Positions 25,327 to 33,308 of a stretch of DNA of 64,000 nt are shown here, one piece after another. Within the stretch, counting starts at the first letter, position 1; every line of letters starts with the position of its first letter. The position numbers were made by a program, and so were the translations under genes. Source of the stretch: CAZMZW01 sp964571135 (GTDB lineage: Bacteria; Chloroflexota; Anaerolineae; Anaerolineales; Anaerolineaceae); assembly GCA_964571135.1 (NCBI GenBank), contig CAZMZW010000002.1, positions 124,001-188,000 of the forward strand, written 5' to 3'. The notes beneath the pieces are model-generated. The model was not told the DNA's origin and did no database searches. It saw only the letters and a list, made by a program, of their open reading frames with translations.

Positions 25327-26988
25327 ATGGACAAAATTCAGCATACATCATTATCGGGTCTGGTCGCCGGCAAACTAGCCGATTTGATTTTAAATGGCAC
25401 TTATATGCCTGGTTTTCAGTTAGCTGCTGAGCGTGACCTAACCAAGCAATTCGGGGTAAGCCGAACAACCTTGCGGGAAGCCCTTAAAGCCCTGGAAGAA
25501 ATTAATTTAATTGAAGCGCGGCATGGGGCAGGCTGGTTTGTTAGCGCGCTTAACGAATCCAATCTGGCCAAGGCGCATCAAATCGCCTCATCTGCCATGG
25601 GAGTCATTCCCTCTACTGAGGAAATGGAAGGAGCCGAAAGTCCCGCTGGTCCCCATCGGCTGCCGGTGGCACCTGAAAAACCATTGATCATTCCCAATCT
25701 TAAAACTGACCGCCTGGGGACTTTCCAGTTAATATCCTGGTGGGAACGCGATAAAGTTCAGAATGCACGGGTGATGGTTGTTGGAGCGGGTGCATTGGGT
25801 AATGAAGTGATCAAAAATCTGGTATTGATGGGCGTCGGTCATATCTATATTGTGGATTTTGACACGATTGAGCTGGCTAATCTTTCGCGCTCGATTCTTT
25901 ATCGAGAATCGGATACAGGACGCAAGAAAGCCGAGGTGGCGGCTGCCCGGGCTAAAGAGATCAATCCAAATGTGCATGTGCAGTATCTGCATGGGGATGT
26001 CACTACCGCAATAGGACTTGGTGTCTTCCGTCGTATGGATGTGATCATTGGATGTCTGGATAATCGTGAGGCGCGGCTGGCAGTCAATCGATTTGCATAC
26101 TGGATAAATAAACCCTGGGTGGATGGTGCCATCCAGGAATTTCTGGGACTGGCAAGGGTGTTTGTACCCGGACAGGGTGCCTGCTTTGAATGCACACTAA
26201 CTGAACAAGCCCGCCGAGACTTATCCATCCGTTATTCCTGCCCTCTTCTGGCACGCGAAAATATTCTCCTGGGAAAAGTGCCCACTACGCCCACAATCGC
26301 TTCCATTATTGGCGCAATTCAATCACAGGAAGCGCTTAAGCTAATTCATGGTAAACCAGTGGAACCTGGACGAGTGCTGCATTTCAACGGCATGACCAAC
26401 GAAATGCATACCACCAGCTATACACCGGTGGAGGATTGTGAAAGCCACTGGAGTTATGGTGAAATTACTGAACTACCCTTGAGAGTAAATGCCACAACTT
26501 TTATCGAGTTACTTCAAATTGCACACCGAGATCTTGGACCAGATGCAGTCATCGAATTGGATCAGGAATTGATCATTGCATTGACTTGCCCAAATTGTAA
26601 GACTCGTGATGAGGTGCTTGAACCTATTTCTCAGGTGGGTTTTAATCGCGCTCACTGCCCAATTTGTGGTGTATTACGCGAAACTGAAATGACCCATACT
26701 ATTACCGGTAAAGAGAATTTTCTCAATAAATCATTGGCGATGATGGGTGTGCCACCACTCCATATTTTACGCGCTATGAATTCCAAGGATTTCAGGTTTT
26801 ATGAAATGACAGGTGATCTGCCGGATGCACTCCATTTTAATCACTTTGAGATACCCGAATTAAGCAAAATGATCTCTGTTCGTGGCCGGATTCATCTTAA
26901 AGAAAAAGTTTCTCCAGTTGAAAAACCACGAATTATTCTTCATGAAAAAATTCAACTTGATGATTCAGATGAAATTAAAAAAGACTAA
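25327..26988 (+). CDS. GntR DNA-binding domain fused to a ubiquitin-activating E1-like (ThiF/MoeB) enzyme
   Basis: A 553-residue two-part protein. Residues 1-75 are a GntR winged helix (AERDLTKQFGVSRTTLREAL, then the GAGWFV wing). After a Pro-rich linker (95-125), residues 130-345 are an E1 adenylation domain: ATP loop GAGALG (153-158), DFDTIELANLSRS (Asn185, Arg188), Lys200/201 and CLDN (Asp245). Cys286/Cys289 (CFEC) with Cys371/His374 could bind zinc as in MoeB. Cys305 (RYSCPLL) sits where MoeB/Uba4-type enzymes have their catalytic cysteine. A second zinc ribbon is Cys421/424/444/447, followed by an unrecognised tail. It would activate the Ubl encoded downstream with ATP and pass it to the E2. 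The usual GntR ligand domain is replaced by the E1. Confidence 0.9.
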   Translation: MDKIQHTSLSGLVAGKLADLILNGTYMPGFQLAAERDLTKQFGVSRTTLREALKALEEINLIEARHGAGWFVSALNESNLAKAHQIASSAMGVIPSTEEMEGAESPAGPHRLPVAPEKPLIIPNLKTDRLGTFQLISWWERDKVQNARVMVVGAGALGNEVIKNLVLMGVGHIYIVDFDTIELANLSRSILYRESDTGRKKAEVAAARAKEINPNVHVQYLHGDVTTAIGLGVFRRMDVIIGCLDNREARLAVNRFAYWINKPWVDGAIQEFLGLARVFVPGQGACFECTLTEQARRDLSIRYSCPLLARENILLGKVPTTPTIASIIGAIQSQEALKLIHGKPVEPGRVLHFNGMTNEMHTTSYTPVEDCESHWSYGEITELPLRVNATTFIELLQIAHRDLGPDAVIELDQELIIALTCPNCKTRDEVLEPISQVGFNRAHCPICGVLRETEMTHTITGKENFLNKSLAMMGVPPLHILRAMNSKDFRFYEMTGDLPDALHFNHFEIPELSKMISVRGRIHLKEKVSPVEKPRIILHEKIQLDDSDEIKKD

Positions 26989-27002
26989 TTTGGATTAACC
27001 TT

Positions 27003-27800
27003 TTGAAAAAGATTGTTTCATCTCTATTAATGATCCTGCTTGTAACCATTTTGACCTTTCTGGCAGGTCTGGGGTTACTCCTCTATCATCAGCAGCATCC
27101 ATTGTCCAATCCGATCATCGAAAGGGCATCGATCATTTTGATGATTGGATTGATTGCAGGTTTTTCTTCACGAATTATTCTTCGGAAATGGCATATGTTC
27201 TGGCGTGTTCTGATCCCGTTTTTTGCAGTGGGGATTGGGATATATCTTCTCGATAAGATCTATCCAAATAATTATGAGCTGGTTTTCATTGCCCGTACTC
27301 CCTGGAGCGAACCAATCGGAATTGATCTGGTGCAGATTGGGCTGGGTTATGTTATGGGTTTGCTGGCACTTTTCATCGGAATGCGGCGGAAAATACAACA
27401 AAGCGCGATGAGACTGCAACCTGCATCAAAGATAAAAACAAAAAACAGACCTGCAGCCAAACAGGCAAAAAAATTGTTTCTGTTTCGCAAAACAGCTTCT
27501 GACCGTAAGAAGAATGTAAGTAAGAAATTAAGTAAGCAGGTAAATAAAAAACCGGTTTTTACACGCAATATTCCTGTGGTAAGAACTACACGAATGGTTT
27601 CAACAAGGTTCCGCCGTTTACGAAGGAAAGATGTAAAACTTCTTGGAGAAACAGAACATCGCTGTCCTTATTGCCTGGAATTGGTAAAAAAGAATGATTC
27701 GCGTGGTGTAGTAATTTGTGCGGATTGCAAAACCTGGCATCACAAAGACTGCTGGGACATTACCGGTTCCTGCCAGGTCGCGCATCGTCATGATTTGTAA
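27003..27800 (+). CDS. Four-TM protein with C-terminal RING-like zinc finger (candidate E3 ligase)
   Basis: A 265-residue protein with about four membrane helices (4-28, 40-58, 66-84, 105-127), a strongly basic linker (130-212) and a C-terminal treble-clef zinc finger. Ligands in order are Cys221, Cys224, Cys239, Cys242, His246/His247, Cys250, Cys257 and His261/263, with the HHKDCW signature. This agrees with the prokaryotic RING family 1 described from comparative genomics of bacterial ubiquitin-like loci; a PHD-like finger is the alternative. Placement between E1 and E2 genes suggests an E3 that recruits the E2 to the membrane. It starts at a TTG 14 bp after the E1 stop; the ribosome site is weak. 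Confidence 0.8.
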   Translation: MKKIVSSLLMILLVTILTFLAGLGLLLYHQQHPLSNPIIERASIILMIGLIAGFSSRIILRKWHMFWRVLIPFFAVGIGIYLLDKIYPNNYELVFIARTPWSEPIGIDLVQIGLGYVMGLLALFIGMRRKIQQSAMRLQPASKIKTKNRPAAKQAKKLFLFRKTASDRKKNVSKKLSKQVNKKPVFTRNIPVVRTTRMVSTRFRRLRRKDVKLLGETEHRCPYCLELVKKNDSRGVVICADCKTWHHKDCWDITGSCQVAHRHDL

Positions 27801-27819
27801 ACTTTTTTAGGAGGTGTCT

Positions 27820-28665
27820 ATGTCTGATTTGTCTGTTACTGTCGTTCTGCCCAGCGGAGGTGCCCGCCGTGCAGATGTCCCGGCTGATGTTCCGGTAAAC
27901 GAGTTGATCGCTGAATTGGCCTCGCTTCTTGAGCTGCCTCTGGTTGGCCCGGACGGCCGTCCAATGGGTTACCGTATTGATAGCAAATCGTTGGGACGCG
28001 AACTGCGCGAAGATGAAACTCTTTCATCTGCCGGTGTAATAAGCAATGATCGCTTGATGATTACCACTGATATCACTGCTGGAGGAACCTCAGTGAATCA
28101 AAGCCCACGTATTCGCCGATTAAAGAATGACTATGAATTGATGCAGGAATTGGCTTCTCGCAGCGATGTGGTTCAAATCAAGGCGGATAACTCTCACACT
28201 GGCCTGGCACCGGAGCGTTATATTGTGACCTACAACTGCAAAGGGATCATTGGTATAGACCATAGCGGTAATCCCAAATATGGGATGAAACACCAAGTCG
28301 AGATTTATCTGCATAATCAATATCCGCAGCGCTGGCCGGGTATGAAATGGTTGACACCCATCTGGCATCCAAATATCAATCATGCCAATGGTAGTGTGTG
28401 TATTGATGCTGCTTGGTGGTCGGCAAGCCGATCATTGGATCGCCTGGTGATCATGCTTGGTGAAATGCTGCAATACAAAAATTATCATGATGACCCTGCC
28501 AAACCGCCTTTTCCCTGGGATATGGAAGCAGCGCAATGGTGCCGGCAATACCGGAAAAAGCATCCGAATGCATTCCCGGTGGATAGAACGGAACTGATGC
28601 GTCCTGAACGCATCAAATTAGTCAAAGTCGCGGCTAAACCTAAGCCGCGCATAAAACTTAAATAA
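27820..28665 (+). CDS. Ubiquitin-like domain fused to E2 (UBC) conjugating enzyme
   Basis: 281 residues. Residues 1-89 are a beta-grasp Ubl domain close to the free Ubl of this operon and ending in TAGG (Gly88-Gly89). Residues 95-250 are a UBC fold: the flap ending WHPNINHANGSVCIDAAWW contains the eukaryote-like HPN (183-185) and the catalytic Cys194 ten residues later, followed by a conserved Trp pair. A basic tail (264-281) could touch nucleic acid or the membrane surface. In the pathway Cys194 would take the Ubl from the E1. ATG 27820 follows a perfect AGGAGG at 5 nt. The GTG at 27814 overlaps that site and is not the start. Confidence 0.92.
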   Translation: MSDLSVTVVLPSGGARRADVPADVPVNELIAELASLLELPLVGPDGRPMGYRIDSKSLGRELREDETLSSAGVISNDRLMITTDITAGGTSVNQSPRIRRLKNDYELMQELASRSDVVQIKADNSHTGLAPERYIVTYNCKGIIGIDHSGNPKYGMKHQVEIYLHNQYPQRWPGMKWLTPIWHPNINHANGSVCIDAAWWSASRSLDRLVIMLGEMLQYKNYHDDPAKPPFPWDMEAAQWCRQYRKKHPNAFPVDRTELMRPERIKLVKVAAKPKPRIKLK

Positions 28666-28687
28666 TTATTGAATAAGGAGAAATAAA

Positions 28688-28954
28688 ATGGCTGACAAGA
28701 ATATCGCTATCGTTTTACCCTCTGGTGGAACCCGGAATGCAGAAGTCCCGGATGATGTGATCATTAAAGAACTGCTACCGGAATTGGCAACCACTCTGGA
28801 ACTGCCGACTGTTGGTCCGGATGGTCGTCCGATCAGTTATCGATTGGATAGCAAAGCGCTGGGGCGTGAGTTAAAAGAGGACGAGACTCTTTCTTCAGCT
28901 GCAATTCCGGATAATGACCGTTTGATGATCACGGCTGATATCACTGCCGGTTAG
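28688..28954 (+). CDS. Free ubiquitin-like protein
   Basis: An 88-residue beta-grasp protein, nearly the same as the N-terminal domain of the E2 fusion (shared LPSGG, VGPDGRP, GRELxEDETLSS and NDRLMIT stretches), so the two arose by duplication. It resembles YukD/EsaB-like Ubls more than MoaD/ThiS. It ends in DITAG directly before a TAG stop, so it has a single exposed C-terminal glycine with no extra residues to trim. It would be adenylated by the E1 and conjugated through the E2. A clear AAGGAG ribosome site suggests high expression. Confidence 0.9.
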   Translation: MADKNIAIVLPSGGTRNAEVPDDVIIKELLPELATTLELPTVGPDGRPISYRLDSKALGRELKEDETLSSAAIPDNDRLMITADITAG

Positions 28955-28981
28955 TGGGTTATCAATTCTAAGGAAAAGGGA

Positions 28982-29644
28982 TTGAACCTGAACTCAAAAG
29001 TCCATTTATCACCAGGTGAAGAGCGTGGGTCGAAAAACACGCGGATGCCTTTGCGCTCTTCACTTCAGTGGATCACCGATCCAGGTGAGCATGCTGGAAT
29101 TAAGCCTCAATTGGAGGTTTTTGTTACGCAGGCAGCATATCTGCGCATTTGTGCTCATGCTGGAAGTGATCTGGACAATGAAGTTGGTGGTTGGTTGGTA
29201 GGCAAACATTGCATTGACCATGAAACGAATCAAAGGTTTATTGTTATTGATACAGTTTTGCCGGGAGAACATACCGAACAGGGACCTGCGCATATGACCT
29301 TTACTGGAGATTCACAAATCGCCATGCATAATCATCTGGAAAATAATTTGCCCGGTAAGGTACTTTTGGGTTGGTATCATACCCATCCCCGAATGGGAGT
29401 TTTTCTCTCAAAATGGGATATCTGGCTACACCAGAACTTTTTTCCGGAAAAATGGCAGGTGGCGCTTGTGGTTGAGCCGCATTCTTCGACAGGCGGGTTT
29501 TTTATCCGCCAGGAAGATGGCAGCCTGAATAACTATCAATACTATGGTTTTTATGAAATTCTAAATTCAAAAAAACGCAGCGTGGTATTCTGGCAGAACC
29601 TGAAGCGATCCGAAGAAATGAAAGGAGAAAGTAATAATGAGTAG
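28982..29644 (+). CDS. JAMM/JAB metalloprotease (candidate deconjugating isopeptidase)
   Basis: 220 residues. The zinc-site motif is complete: Glu67 (NEVGGWLVGK), His133-Thr-His135-Pro (GWYHTHPRMG), Ser143 and Asp146 (LSKWD), the JAMM pattern of Rpn11/AMSH-type isopeptidases. It would cleave Ubl from targets or between the Ubl and E2 parts of the fusion. The free Ubl does not need processing, so deconjugation is the more likely job. It starts at TTG 28982 after AAGGAAAAGGG. Its stop overlaps the start of the FHA gene by 8 nt, showing tight coupling. A 60-residue N-terminal extension has no recognised domain. Confidence 0.92.
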   Translation: MNLNSKVHLSPGEERGSKNTRMPLRSSLQWITDPGEHAGIKPQLEVFVTQAAYLRICAHAGSDLDNEVGGWLVGKHCIDHETNQRFIVIDTVLPGEHTEQGPAHMTFTGDSQIAMHNHLENNLPGKVLLGWYHTHPRMGVFLSKWDIWLHQNFFPEKWQVALVVEPHSSTGGFFIRQEDGSLNNYQYYGFYEILNSKKRSVVFWQNLKRSEEMKGESNNE

Positions 29645-30494
29645 AAATACACGTTTCTATATATATGGCATACTGGGCGCCATTGGGGGGCTTTTTGCCT
29701 GGCAGATGAGCAATATCCTGGGCTTGTCCTTTACTCGCAGTTTATTCCTGAGTGAGGTGATTGTTGGCGCCCTGATGGGATTGCTAATTGGTTTTTTCAT
29801 AGGTTTTGCAGAAGGGATTGCCGGTCAAAACTTGCTGTTTGGTTTGAGAAAAAGCCTGATTAGCGCCCTTCTGGGTGCAGTTGGAGGAGCGATTGCATTA
29901 CCGTTGGCGGAGGGAGTATTCCTCTTCGTTGGCGGTCAGGCCTGGACGCGTCCATTGGGTTGGGCAATCTTTGGATTACTGACCGGATTAGCCACTGGTA
30001 TCACAGGCGGTGCACAAATGTGGAAGGGTGGTCTGGGTGGCTTGATTGGAGGATTATTAGGCGGGACATTGCTGGAAGTAACCCGGTTGATATTTAAAGA
30101 CACACTGATAGGCAAAGGAGCTGGCTTGATCCTCCTTGGAACTGCAGTTGGTGTTTTCATTGCTCTGATCGTTTTCATCCTCTCACGTGTTTGGTTTGAA
30201 GTAACTTCTGGCAAGCTAAAGGGAATGGAATTCATTCTCGATAAATTTCTTCCGGATAATGGCCCAACCGCTTATGTGGGTAATAGTCCCATGAAATCTG
30301 ATATTGTGTTGATGGATCCGGAGATCTCAGCGCAGCATGCCATTCTTAAAGGGCATGGAAACCACTTCACGCTCAAGGACATCAGTATGAGCGGAACCTA
30401 TGTCAACGGAAAGAAAGTTGAGCAAGTACGACTCTCAAACGGTCAGCATATCCGCATGGGCAAGACTGAATTCATTTATCACGAAAAGAGGTAA
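29637..30494 (+). CDS. Polytopic membrane protein with C-terminal FHA domain
   Basis: 285 residues. The first 185 are very Gly-rich hydrophobic helices (about 6-7 membrane segments, for example GGLGGLIGGLLGGTLLE). Residues 193-282 are a cytoplasmic FHA domain with SAQH (Ser231, His234) and GTYVNGKKV (Asn257). The strand that usually reads IGR, where Arg contacts phosphothreonine phosphate, reads VGN (Gly215-Asn216), so classic phosphothreonine binding may be lost. The gene overlaps the JAMM gene and is 2 bp from the VWA gene, so it belongs to the ubiquitin-like operon. It may serve as a membrane docking platform. Confidence 0.8.
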   Translation: MSRNTRFYIYGILGAIGGLFAWQMSNILGLSFTRSLFLSEVIVGALMGLLIGFFIGFAEGIAGQNLLFGLRKSLISALLGAVGGAIALPLAEGVFLFVGGQAWTRPLGWAIFGLLTGLATGITGGAQMWKGGLGGLIGGLLGGTLLEVTRLIFKDTLIGKGAGLILLGTAVGVFIALIVFILSRVWFEVTSGKLKGMEFILDKFLPDNGPTAYVGNSPMKSDIVLMDPEISAQHAILKGHGNHFTLKDISMSGTYVNGKKVEQVRLSNGQHIRMGKTEFIYHEKR

Positions 30495-30496
30495 CA

Positions 30497-31618
30497 ATGA
30501 GAAAGAGAATCAACAAAATCTTCATTGTCTTTGCCCTGCTCAGCATGGTGTTTTCTGGGGCTTCACGACCTTTGAGCGGGCAATTACAACAAAGCAGTAT
30601 CGTTTTACAGATCACCCAGGTAGATACCTCGGAATTTCCATTAATTCATGTCTACGTTTCTGTGAGGGATGCCAAAGGTGAACCACTTCCGATTAATCCT
30701 GGCCGCCTGGTGCTCAAGGAAAATGGTATTGCTGTCAATGCGCAGGATATCAAAGGATCGACCGTTGTCAATGAATTAACCTCGCTTTTGGTCATGGATG
30801 TATCCGGCAGTATGAATTTTGCAGGCAAGCTGGAGGCTGCCAAGGCTGCTGCCCGTGATTATGTAAATCAATTACGAGCCCAGGATAAGGCAGGGATAGT
30901 TACCTTTAATACCAAAGTAGCTGTGGTCAACCCGATCACCTTGGATCATTCCATACTGCTAAAAGCCATCGATAAGATTCAGGCGAAGGATGATACGGCC
31001 ATGTATGACGCATTGATCAAAGCCGTGGAAATGCTTAATCCATTGCCTGGCAGAAAAGCTATCATCGTGCTTACCGATGGAATGGATAATAAAAGCCAGA
31101 GTTCACCCGAACAGGTGCTGCGCAATATTGGCTACACAGGTTTATCGATCTCGACGATCGGATTGGGGATCGTTCCCGAAGGAGAGACGCAACCAGATCC
31201 ATACAAGGGTTTGGACAAGGCGACCTTGACCATGCTGGCAGAAAAGGCTGGAGGGCGCTATGGATTCGTGGAGGACAAGCAGTCCCTGACCGAGTTGTAT
31301 GACCAGATGCGCCGTGCGTTGCAAAGCGAAATAGTCATCACCTATACAACTCCCCAAAAATTGCGTGATGGCGTCAGTCGTTCCCTGACCGTAGAGTTGG
31401 CGGATGATTTGAGTGGGATGGGAATTACTGGTGAAAAGCAATTCAATCCGGGTGGTTTGGTTCCCGAAGTGGCAAAACCCGCCTCCTGGTTAACCTTTGG
31501 GGTAATCCTGGTAATCTTGGCCATCCTCCTTTTCTTACCCTGGATAATCAGCACAATAAAGAATACTGGTTCAAAACCGCAGAAGAAAAAGAAATCACGC
31601 ATTAAACTATTGGATTAA
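30497..31618 (+). CDS. Secreted-face VWA-domain protein with C-terminal TM
   Basis: 373 residues. There is a signal peptide (about 1-22), a short beta region (30-92), a von Willebrand A domain (about 95-280) with an intact metal site DVSGS (101-105), Thr167 and the TDGMD loop (Asp194), a beta segment, then a TM helix (331-352) and a Lys-rich cytoplasmic tail (354-371). The VWA domain would be outside the membrane and the basic tail inside. Last gene of the ubiquitin-like operon; ATG follows AAGAGG. Such proteins bind partners through the metal; no partner can be named here. The Lys-rich tail is a possible conjugation target (speculative). Confidence 0.85.
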   Translation: MRKRINKIFIVFALLSMVFSGASRPLSGQLQQSSIVLQITQVDTSEFPLIHVYVSVRDAKGEPLPINPGRLVLKENGIAVNAQDIKGSTVVNELTSLLVMDVSGSMNFAGKLEAAKAAARDYVNQLRAQDKAGIVTFNTKVAVVNPITLDHSILLKAIDKIQAKDDTAMYDALIKAVEMLNPLPGRKAIIVLTDGMDNKSQSSPEQVLRNIGYTGLSISTIGLGIVPEGETQPDPYKGLDKATLTMLAEKAGGRYGFVEDKQSLTELYDQMRRALQSEIVITYTTPQKLRDGVSRSLTVELADDLSGMGITGEKQFNPGGLVPEVAKPASWLTFGVILVILAILLFLPWIISTIKNTGSKPQKKKKSRIKLLD

Positions 31619-31642
31619 ATTTTACCGAGCTTAAATGAATAG

Positions 31643-31676
31643 AGATGGCTTGTCGTTAGACAGGCCATCTTTTTTT
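31643..31676 (+). terminator. Terminator of the ubiquitin-like operon
   Basis: A 12 bp stem (AGATGGCTTGTC with GACAGGCCATCT, one G-T) with a GTTA loop and a T run, 24 bp after the VWA stop. Confidence 0.93.
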
Positions 31677-31739
31677 CTGATGTATCATTAAATACCATTG
31701 ATAAAAAAATAATTAAAAAATAAGGCAAACTAACCAAGT

Positions 31740-33305
31740 ATGATTTCTAAGAGCCAAGGGTATTTAATGGGGATAGATATTGGGACATATTCTTCCAAAG
31801 GAGTTCTCGTTGATGCTCAGAATGGGGAAATTGCAGATTCTCATATTATAGAACATGACATTTCAAATCCTGAACCAGGCTGGGCAGAACATGATGCTGA
31901 TCGGGTCTGGTGGAATGAATTTGTACAAATTAGTCAGCAGTTGCTTTCTTTAACAAAAATTCATCCAGAGGAAATAAAATCGATTGGCACAAGCGGCCTG
32001 GGTGCTTGCGTGCTACCCGTCGATGAAGCCGGTAAGCCTCTTCGCCAGGCTATTTTGTATGGAATCGATACACGAGCTATCGAGGAAATGGCGGAATTGG
32101 AACATGTTTTTGGGAAGGAAAAAATATTTCAAACAAGCCTGATGAATTTATCCACTCAGTCAACCGGTCCAAAAATCTTGTGGATCAAAAATCATGAAAG
32201 TCAAATTTATAATCAAACCAGATATTTCCTCACAAGTGAAGCTTATCTGGTTTATAGATTGACAGGAAAAAATACTCTGGATTATCTGACTGCTGCGGAT
32301 TTTGCTCCCATGTTTGATGTGAGAAAAAGAACATGGAATGTTGAAACCACTCAGTATATTACACCCTTGGCAAAATTACCTGATTTGTCCTGGAGTTGTA
32401 AGCTGTGTGGGAAAATAACCCGCGAGGCAGCCTGGGAAACCGGATTAATGGAGGGTACACCGGTCATTGTTGGGACCACTGATAGTGCCTCAGAAGCATT
32501 GAGTGCAGGTGTCTCTAATACAGGTGAAATGGTGATGATGTTTGGCAGTAGTTTTTATTTTATTCTTAAAACTGGGAAAAATTCACCTTTTGATTTATTT
32601 TGGACCTCAGCCTGGCTGGAAGAAGGTGCATACGTCCTGCAAGGAGGCACTTCTACCTCAGGTAGTCTGACGCGCTGGTTCCGGGATAACTTGGCTCCGC
32701 TTGAAATTGCGGCGCAAAACACTGGTGGAAAAAATGCTTATGCGTCCCTGGCAAAATTACTGGATCAATCCCCTCGGGGCGCAAATGGTTTGTTTGCCCT
32801 GCCATATTTTGAAGGAGAAAGAACTCCGGTGTATGACCCGCTAGCCAGGGGTGTGTTATTTGGGTTGACCCTGAAAAATACCAGAGCCGATATTTATCGA
32901 GCCTTGCTTGAGGGAGTCGGCTTTGGGATTCGCCACATTCTTGATGAAATGCGAATAGCTGGAGTTTATCCCTCTCGTGTGATTGGGGCGGGCGGGGGTA
33001 CTCAAAACCTGGGATGGATGCAAATTATCAGTGACATTGCCAATATTGAAATGGTCATTCCTGAAAAGCAGATTGGAGCCTGTTATGGGGATGCTTTTAT
33101 GGCTGGAGTAGGAATTGGTTTATTTAACAATCCAAATGAGATCACCCGATGGGTAAAGATGAAATACCATCTTAAACCTGATCCTAATGCAAGCAAACTT
33201 TATGAAAAATTTTATATGATATTTAGAGACTTGTATAAAAATACAGCACCTTTGATGCACAATCTGACAAGTTTACACCGCGATGTATATAAAAATTTGG
33301 AGTAA
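31740..33305 (+). CDS. FGGY-family carbohydrate kinase
   Basis: 521-residue sugar kinase of the xylulokinase/gluconokinase type. The N-terminal ATPase fold begins GIDIGTYSSKGVLVD. WAEHDADRVWWNEF, the second-domain GTTDSASEALSAG and the late GVGFGIRHILDEM...VIGAGGGTQNLGWMQI are typical of FGGY enzymes. The substrate sugar cannot be read from the sequence. The next gene (3 bp away) is a BtpA/SgcQ protein, a pair also seen in uncharacterised sugar operons. No transporter or regulator is adjacent. A weak AAGG lies 14 nt before the ATG. Confidence 0.87.
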   Translation: MISKSQGYLMGIDIGTYSSKGVLVDAQNGEIADSHIIEHDISNPEPGWAEHDADRVWWNEFVQISQQLLSLTKIHPEEIKSIGTSGLGACVLPVDEAGKPLRQAILYGIDTRAIEEMAELEHVFGKEKIFQTSLMNLSTQSTGPKILWIKNHESQIYNQTRYFLTSEAYLVYRLTGKNTLDYLTAADFAPMFDVRKRTWNVETTQYITPLAKLPDLSWSCKLCGKITREAAWETGLMEGTPVIVGTTDSASEALSAGVSNTGEMVMMFGSSFYFILKTGKNSPFDLFWTSAWLEEGAYVLQGGTSTSGSLTRWFRDNLAPLEIAAQNTGGKNAYASLAKLLDQSPRGANGLFALPYFEGERTPVYDPLARGVLFGLTLKNTRADIYRALLEGVGFGIRHILDEMRIAGVYPSRVIGAGGGTQNLGWMQIISDIANIEMVIPEKQIGACYGDAFMAGVGIGLFNNPNEITRWVKMKYHLKPDPNASKLYEKFYMIFRDLYKNTAPLMHNLTSLHRDVYKNLE

Positions 33306-33308
33306 AAA

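Noticed and set aside
28937..28990. Read-through of the TAG that ends the free Ubl, giving a longer precursor
   Set aside because: The next codons do not continue a recognisable protein, and the JAMM gene has its own ribosome site. The stop is taken as real.
25257..31676. Assigning the ubiquitin-like operon to the known Bil or CBASS antiviral systems
   Set aside because: There is no CD-NTase, no effector nuclease or TM toxin, and the Ubl, E1 and partner architecture (GntR, FHA, VWA) is different from what I know of those systems. A defence role is not excluded but is not supported.
31740..33305. Naming the FGGY kinase as xylB or gntK
   Set aside because: Substrate-specific residues cannot be judged without an alignment, and the BtpA-like neighbour does not identify the sugar.
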